From Acestrorhynchus altus (Eukaryota; Chordata; Actinopteri; Characiformes; Acestrorhynchidae): a stretch of DNA of 64,000 nucleotides. The DNA lies in NCBI GenBank assembly GCA_034509495.1, contig CM067525.1, forward strand, positions 965,348 through 1,029,347, written 5' to 3'. Shown in pieces: positions 58,455-64,000 of this stretch (within the stretch, counting starts at the first letter, position 1; each line of letters begins with the position of its first letter). The notes below the pieces were generated by a model, which ran no database searches, had not been told where the DNA came from, and saw nothing but the letters and a program-made list of their open reading frames with translations. Position numbers and translations under genes: made by a program.

Positions 58455-58707
58455 GACATTCCAGAAATGTCCAGCTGACAGCGTCCTGTGGGTAGCGTCC
58501 TGTGAGCACTGATGAGGGACTAGAAGATGACCAACACAAACTGTGCAGAAACAGATGAGCTTCTGTGTCTGACTTTACATCTACAAGGTGGAGACACTCG
58601 GTAGGAACGTCTAATAGAGTGGACAGTGAGTGGACACAGTGTTTAAACACTCCAGCAGCACTGATGTGTGGTAACGTTATGGCTGGTTGGTGTATATAGC
58701 CTTCAAA
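58455..58707 (-). repeat. PAL foldback repeat, copy 6 (core inverted)
   Basis: The core is in the opposite orientation to copies 2, 4 and 7 (CCAGAAATGTCCAGC, GAGTGGACAGTGAGTGG), then comes GTTTAAACACTCCAGCAG. It ends in GGTAACGTTATGGCTGGTTGG rather than in the foldback end. Confidence 0.75.
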
Positions 58708-59036
58708 TGCGTACTGGAAACCGTTTAGCTCTGTTATGTGAAGCCTCTCTGACTGGACTGAGGTTATGCCTAGTCTTGGACTGTCGCAGTAGCTGCTGAA
58801 CTCGGGTAAGGAATGGATGTGAGGATTATAGGTCATAACCTCTGTCAAGACCTGGCATCTGAGTGGGGGGAAAGGGGGTGTGGCCTGTGCTTTGTACACA
58901 ATAACTGGGAGTTTCTCCTGAAATCACTTATTTATTGGAGGTTGCAGAGTTGTGTTGGAGTGAAACCAGCCTGTAGAGTACATCATCTCTAACTTAAAAT
59001 ATTGAATATTGAATGTATGACCTTAAAAATCGTTAG

Positions 59037-59040
<4 letters not shown>
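58708..59040. other. Intronic unique sequence, nothing recognised
   Basis: No supported feature was seen. Confidence 0.3.
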
Positions 59041-59071
<31 letters not shown>

Positions 59072-59098
59072 GAGAGAGAGAGAGAGAGGGAGAGAGGG
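59041..59098. repeat. AG microsatellite
   Basis: About 28 AG units carry GTGAG and GGG interruptions. Confidence 0.9.
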
Positions 59099-59478
59099 AT
59101 GCTGAAGTACAGAGTTGATGGTGTGTTTATTCCCTCAGGTGTGCTCTAGTTATGATCTTTTCCAAAGCTGGTGTATTACTGTTCTTTTCCTCCAGCGTTC
59201 AGTCTGATACACATGGTCCAGGTGCTCCGCAGCCACCAGCAAAATACTTAACTGACCAGTTAAATTCTTACATAACTGTCTCTGACCCGGAGAGCGCAAG
59301 CAATACTGTCTGTGTTTGGGAAGATCTGGTGGGAGTTTCTGCCTGACCGGCTGTTGAAGAACAACGATGGAAAGGAGGATGGAAAAGTATTATCCTTTCA
59401 GTGGATCTCAGTGTATAAAGGTAACATTCCCAGTCATTTTAGAGCACTTCTGTTGGTCCATTCATAATGAATCATATA
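59099..59478. other. Intronic unique sequence, nothing recognised
   Basis: No supported feature was seen. Confidence 0.3.
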
Positions 59479-59787
59479 TGTTTAAACACCGTGTCCACTC
59501 ACTGTCCACTCTATTAGACACTCCTACCGAGTGTCTCCACCTTGTAGATGTAAAGTCAGAGACAGAAGCTCATCTGTTTCTGCACAGTTTGTGTTGGACA
59601 TCCTCTAGTCCTTCATCAGTGCTCACAGGATGCTGCCCACAGGACGCTTTCGACTGGATATTTCTGGTCGGTGGACTGTGTCCAGCAGTGACACAGAGGG
59701 GTTTAAACACTCCAGCAGCACCGCTGTGTCTGATCCACTCGTACCAGCGCAACACACACTAACACACCACCACCATGTCAGTGTTAC
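59479..59787 (+). repeat. PAL foldback repeat, copy 7 (core plus right arm)
   Basis: The full core (GTCCACTCACTGTCCACTC to AGTGACACAGAGGGG) is followed by the right arm with ACACACACTAACACACCACC. The left arm and both outer ends are missing. The layout equals copy 2 but without its core deletion. Confidence 0.75.
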
Positions 59788-60487
59788 CATGTGACAAAGC
59801 AAGTATGTTATTGCTGATCTTTGTCAGATCAGGACATCGACATTATGTCTCTGACTGCTCTCGCGCTCGGAAGCTGTCCGATTGTTTGATGCCTGCTGAC
59901 CTCAGAGTGGAGGGCAAAGCTGCTTCTTCCCACAGACATCCTGGGGACACCTGGAGCTGCTTTGCATCTGTCAGACATCAGCTCGGCCTCCTTTAACACT
60001 TCGGGTTTGATGTGTGGTGATGGAATTGTGTGTTTCGACAGCTCTATAATTCCACACAGGTGGTGCGGGAATCACCAGCAGTTAATGCTGGTCTCTTCTC
60101 TTTAAGCCCTGCTGATTTATTTGTGTCCTTGTAGTTTGAAGTGTCTGATGAGGTGAGACAGACGCCTCTGAACTGCCTTCCATTACTGTATTGAAGATCT
60201 TTCTGTGCTTTTATAAAGTATCACATATCTAAATTTGCCTTTGCAGCATTTTTTTTAAACATATGCCTTTCGGGAAGGTGGTTCTGAAATCCCGCAAGAA
60301 GCAGCATCAAATTCTGTGGACACACCCAGAGAGAGACCCTATTTTTGTAGAGCTCAGAAAGGACACACTAATGTTCTCCACACGCAACTAGTCTAGTGAC
60401 CTATATTGAGAAGGACTGAATAGGAATCTCTGGAGAAGATAAACAAACATGACTCTATTGTCTCCATGTCTAATAGCAGGTGTGGAC
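59788..60487. other. Intronic unique sequence, nothing recognised
   Basis: No supported feature was seen. Confidence 0.3.
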
Positions 60488-60580
60488 TAGAGGGTATAAA
60501 GACCCCCAGCATTGACCTGTGGAGCAGTGGAACCGTGATCTCTGGAATGATGGAGCTTCGTGCAGTATTGGAGTTGGAGA
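60488..60580 (+). mobile_element. Fragment of a Tc1/mariner-type miniature element
   Basis: TATAAAGACCCCCAGCATTG, GTGGAGCAGTGGAAC and TCTGGAATGATGGAGC recur at 63612-63675, where the element also has a terminal-like right end. These phrases belong to a fish miniature element I know with TATTGCCAAAAGTATT-type ends. Confidence 0.6.
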
Positions 60581-60624
60581 TACCTTACCTAAACCCTTAC
60601 CCTATACTTATCCATAACCTTATC

Positions 60625-60672
60625 ATAACCTAAACATAACCTAAACATAACCTAAACATAACCTAAACATAG
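60625..60672 (+). repeat. Telomere-like 11-bp tandem repeat
   Basis: There are four units of AACCTAAACAT, preceded by CCTTACCTAAACCCTTACCC, which resembles degenerate CCCTAA telomere repeat. It is too short and impure for a functional telomere. Confidence 0.8.
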
Positions 60673-61241
60673 ATGGATAGTTTGATGGTCTTCTGGACTT
60701 TGTCATAACAGGACACATTTATAAAGTCACAACCAGACCCTGTGTCTCAGCATTTACACCATGAGAGTAAACAGATCACATGGTTTAACTGGAGCTTGAT
60801 TACAGGCGGTGGATCGGACTCATTTCTACAGGAAGGTGCTGTAAGGTTTGACCTGCAGCAAGTGTTTAGAAATGTGTTAAATTCACGTGTCCTGAAAGTT
60901 CTGTTTTCCTGCGTAGGATGTTCAGCACTTCTGTTACTAAAACCTCTCCAGGGATCCCGTTTCCTGGGGAGAAGGTTCTCTAATGGGATTGATTTTCCTC
61001 CTACACTCTTAACTGTATGCAGCTGAAGTGACTCTGATTACAGCCCGAGTGGAGAGATGGGCTCTACGTTGAAAAGTTACGGCAGCCAGGTTGAGACTTT
61101 CTGTTTTGTGAGTCATGTTTCATATGACTTTAATAAACGTGAGTGTTGCAGGTTGTATTATAGCATAACGTCCAGCCTTACTGTCCTGTTAAATACACAC
61201 TGTCCATCCTATCAGCTCCTCTGATCAGACAGGAGCTCTGC
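60673..61241. other. Intronic unique sequence, nothing recognised
   Basis: No supported feature was seen. Confidence 0.3.
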
Positions 61242-61691
61242 AGACTTTATTCTCCTCCTTTCAGCCTGATCTTCAATGATCAGGACCCCACAGGACCACC
61301 ACAGAGCAGATATGATGTGGGTGGTGGGTCATTCTGCACTGCAGTCACACTCACATGGTGGTGGTGTGTTAGTGTGTGTTGCTGGTACGAGTGGATCAGA
61401 CGCAGCAGTGCTGCTGGAGTGTTTAAACCCCTCAGTGTCACTGCTGGACCGACAACAGTCCACCAACCAGAAATGTCCAGCCGACAGCGTCCTGTGGGCA
61501 GCGTCCTGTGAGCACTGATGAAGGACTAGAGGACGACCAACACAAACTGTGCAGAAACAGATGAGCTTCTGTGTCTGACTTTACATCTACAAGGTGGAGA
61601 CACTCGGTAGGAGTGTCTAATAGAGTGGACAGTGAGTGGACACAGTGTGTAATGGCCACAGGTGGTCATAATGTTATGGCTGATCAGTGTT
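61242..61691. repeat. PAL foldback repeat, copy 8 (hybrid ends)
   Basis: The left end has TTATTCTCCTCCTTTC and TGATCTTCAATGATCAGGA, then the left arm to GTTTAAACC and the core in inverted orientation. The right side does not carry the mirror arm. It ends in GTCATAATGTTATGGCTGAT, CAGTGT, the same alternative end as copy 6. This is the longest copy at 450 bases. Confidence 0.8.
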
Positions 61692-61941
61692 TACAGGACT
61701 CTTTGTCATGTGTGAATCTCATTTCTCCTGCTGAATATTTCGTACCTGCTGTTCTCCCAGTTTAACTTGTTCATTTCACGTCAGATACCTGTTCTCTTTT
61801 CTTTTCTCTGGAAGTCAGTGATTTGTTTCCTGTCTGGATTCCCCAGCTAGTCTTTCATCTCTCACGTCTGTCAGTCTGTCAGCCAGAGAGTGGGCTTCAT
61901 TAGAAATGGTGTAAGCAAAAATACACCCACTGTGTGTGTGG

Positions 61942-62004
<63 letters not shown>

Positions 62005-62845
62005 TTTTAAATCAATGTTAATAAAAATAGCTCTAATTACTCAGACAGAAAGTACTAATGGCTTTTCGGGACAAACAGCAAAGTAACGTTGTCACTTCCA
62101 GCTGCAAAAAGATGTAGAAATGTTTGTTGATACGTAAGTTATGTTAAAGATTTGTCCACGTTCTGTTCTGACAAACGAAAAACATCCTCACATCCTCTTA
62201 TTGTTCTTCTCACCATCTTCTATAATCAAGCCGGGTTTGTCTTTCCATTGCAGATCAGAATCTGTTGGACGACCGTTGAGTGTTTAGTGACAAAACATCG
62301 TCTGACTGGTAATAAAATCACAGCTGAAGACAAATTCAGACAAATGTAGACAGTTGAAGGAGCAGGACGTCAGGACCGGACAGACAAGAGCACCTACCAA
62401 AGGGCCAAATGTCAAAAACGGTAATGATAATACAAGTAATCAGTGATTGTCAAATAGACTCCGATCGTATAACCTAATACACAACCAAACCCTCACAGCG
62501 GAACTGAAGCTGTCCGTTTTCAGGGCCGTCTTTTGGCCACCATGTCTCCCAACAACATATTAAATTCCCTGTTTTAATTAAATAAATAAAGGAAAAGGTC
62601 ACATCACATCATTACCATGAAAGCCCATTAGGTTTTGTTAGCAGTGGAATATGTGAACATAATTAAAAGTGCATCGATTTTGTTAATGAATTAACACTAA
62701 ATGGCAGTGAAGGGGAACCAGGGAAAATACGCTCTGTTGTGATGGAGTGATGAAGGAGTGTTCTACAAAGACCTCACGGAGGAGTGTGGGGAGAAAAGAA
62801 TTGATTATCTACACACGAAACCTTACTGGTATGTATGGAGGAACA
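61692..62845. other. Intronic sequence with a GA array
   Basis: A GA array lies at 61945-62005. The remainder is AT-rich with no recognised exon. Confidence 0.6.
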
Positions 62846-63150
62846 TATACGCCGTGGTCGGTCTCGTCTCCACACCTGTCCCTGATTGAAAATGTGTGGG
62901 ACGCTATTGGACGCTCTATCAACACTCCACCCCTACCACACCATCTGCAGAACTGAGTGAGAACATTCAAGCTGCATGGGATGGATCATCACAGGACAGA
63001 CGTCTGGCGTGTTGCGTTAAACCCGACGCCTTACTGAGAGACACCACTTCTGTATGAGTAGATCAATAAATATTGATCATATTGATCCTGACCTCCTTTA
63101 TCTTCCTTCCGAATAGATCCGCAATCCGGCACTTCCTTCCTTCTGGAGGT
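62846..63150 (+). pseudogene. Tc1-like family B copy, C-terminal part
   Basis: The plus strand gives SLIENVWDAIGRSINTPP (catalytic glutamate region) and HHLQN, then a deletion removes TIRNLYTSMQ. Reading resumes at RRLACCVKPDA, and the tail ends near the mirror of the terminal block (CTTCCTTCTGGAGGTGTG). Confidence 0.8.
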
Positions 63151-63609
63151 GTGAACTGATGTGTGAGATCTCATCTTCGAGTGCACCTTTTCCGCAGCCT
63201 CTGTCTCTGATCAATATGGGATAGAATGCTTGGATGGCTACCGGATTATATTAGGATTGGTCATACTCTGTGAGACGCCCCGGGTCCACTTAGACGTTCC
63301 CAAATATTGGACTCATTCTTCCTTCCAGGTGATGCATCAGTAATTAGTGAAATGACCCTGCAGAACATGTTAGATCAGTGATTTATGACTTCTGTCCTGT
63401 TTCTGAGGCAAAGTCGGGCCTGGAGGGCTCGCATTGATCATGAGCTTTAAGCCCTGAGACACAGATCATGAGACACTGTCCAATTAAAATCATCAAATAA
63501 TAAACAAGAAGGTGTGGAAAAGGATCAGACACACATTTAAACATATGGACATGAAGTCCACTGTGTCTCAGCACAACTGAAGAAACGTCTTTAAACAGCA
63601 TTTGTAAAA
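63151..63609. other. Intronic unique sequence, nothing recognised
   Basis: No supported feature was seen. Confidence 0.3.
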
Positions 63610-63842
63610 TGAGTATAAAGACCCCCAGCATTGAGCTGTGGAGCAGTGGAACGGTGTTCTCTGGAATGATGGAGCTCCATACAGCACTTGACCTCACTGA
63701 CCTCCTGACCTCACTAATGATCTTGGGAATGACTGCAGTCTTGGTTCGAGACAGTTACTCCAACAAAAGCCGGAGAAGCTCTTTAGTACCCTCGATTGTA
63801 GGAGAAATGAGGTGTCCCGATACTTTTTTCATACAGCGTGAG
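63610..63842 (+). mobile_element. Tc1/mariner-type miniature element, right half
   Basis: It shares its left block with 60488-60580. It then runs through GAGACAGTTACTCCAACAAA to a terminal-like GTCCCGATACTTTTTTCATA, CAGCGTGAG, consistent with a diverged CCAAAAGTATT-type end. The left terminus is not seen. Confidence 0.6.
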
Positions 63843-64000
63843 TGATGTGAGCATGGACAAACCCAGTGTAATTAAACTCTTCCGGCTTCAAAATCATTCA
63901 TTGATTCTGAGCTGCTTTCCGACAAATTACCGAAATTACTGGAGAAGATCATATTAGCATCTACAGACTGTTCATCATCTCATAACGCTTAGATCCGATC

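Larger units (their letters stand above)
38327..64000 (+). other. Probable first long intron of the neurexin gene (5' part)
   Basis: The intron starts with GTAAGA directly after the EGF-A exon. No further LNS or EGF coding block and no obvious splice-site-1 microexon was recognised to the end of the window. Large introns at this position are normal for alpha-neurexin genes. A microexon of 20-70 bases could still be missed by eye. The content is mostly unique AT-rich sequence interrupted by the repeats listed separately. Confidence 0.6.

Noticed and set aside
59367..59762. 131-codon plus-strand frame
   Set aside because: Most of it lies inside PAL copy 7. The same peptide phrases recur wherever the core occurs, with frameshifts, so there is no sign of selection for coding.
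60625..60672. True telomere or chromosome end
   Set aside because: There are only four impure 11-base units, embedded in ordinary sequence on both sides.

Overview
This window looks like vertebrate nuclear DNA, most likely from a teleost fish. The signs are one exon of a neurexin gene with a canonical splice donor, no dense bacterial-style coding, very long CA/TG and CT/GA microsatellites, and many decayed Tc1-like, hAT-like and LINE relics of types familiar from fish genomes. The repeat flavour suggests an otophysan (characiform, siluriform or gymnotiform), but that is a weak inference. I see no CRISPR array, operon, phage, rRNA or tRNA gene, and no prokaryotic defence system.

The only protein-coding exon I can support lies at 37612-38326 (+). 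It encodes the signal peptide, first LNS (laminin/neurexin/sex-hormone-globulin) domain and first EGF-like domain of an alpha-neurexin. Its residues fit neurexin-2 better than neurexin-1 or -3. It ends at a phase-1 GTAAGA donor. A plausible 3' splice site at 36960-36961 would make 36962-37611 the 5' leader part of the same exon, as expected when an upstream non-coding exon exists. On this reading everything before 36962 is promoter-distal flank or a 5'-UTR intron, and everything after 38326 is the start of a very long intron. The next neurexin exon is not recognisable in the remaining 25.7 kb.

Layout: 1-5.3 kb has foldback repeats, a Tc1 relic, an ATCTGATTA-rich degenerate array and a LINE reverse-transcriptase scrap. 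6.0-6.6 kb has a Tc1-like copy. 7.4-9.7 kb is a TCTAGA-rich degenerate array holding three hAT-like miniature elements. 9.9-13.8 kb has microsatellites, Tc1 scraps and the most complete foldback element (13.39-13.82 kb). 13.8-23.4 kb is mostly unique sequence with scattered relics. 23.5 kb and 41.9 kb share the same 52-bp minisatellite. 24-26.3 kb is GA/CT/CA-rich plus a long Tc1 relic. 30.9-33.7 kb is a dense cluster of CA/TG arrays with a G-rich tract and a Tc1 relic. 35.8-36.5 kb is a Tc1-like copy with both ends, next to the neurexin exon. The intron (38.3-64 kb) holds more Tc1 copies, one of them (53.7-54.6 kb) split by a LINE fragment with a 9-bp target duplication. It also holds a 28-bp perfect inverted-repeat pair at 50.9-51.2 kb, CA/CT clusters at 45.9-46.6 and 48.0 kb, foldback copies at 58.5, 59.5 and 61.2 kb, and a telomere-like 11-bp array at 60.6 kb.

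I found no new multi-gene system. The observations most worth follow-up are the TCTAGA-rich array acting as repeated hAT target sites, the eight-site foldback family with two kinds of ends, the nested LINE-in-Tc1 insertion, the paired 52-bp minisatellites, and the opposed CA/TG arrays upstream of the neurexin exon.
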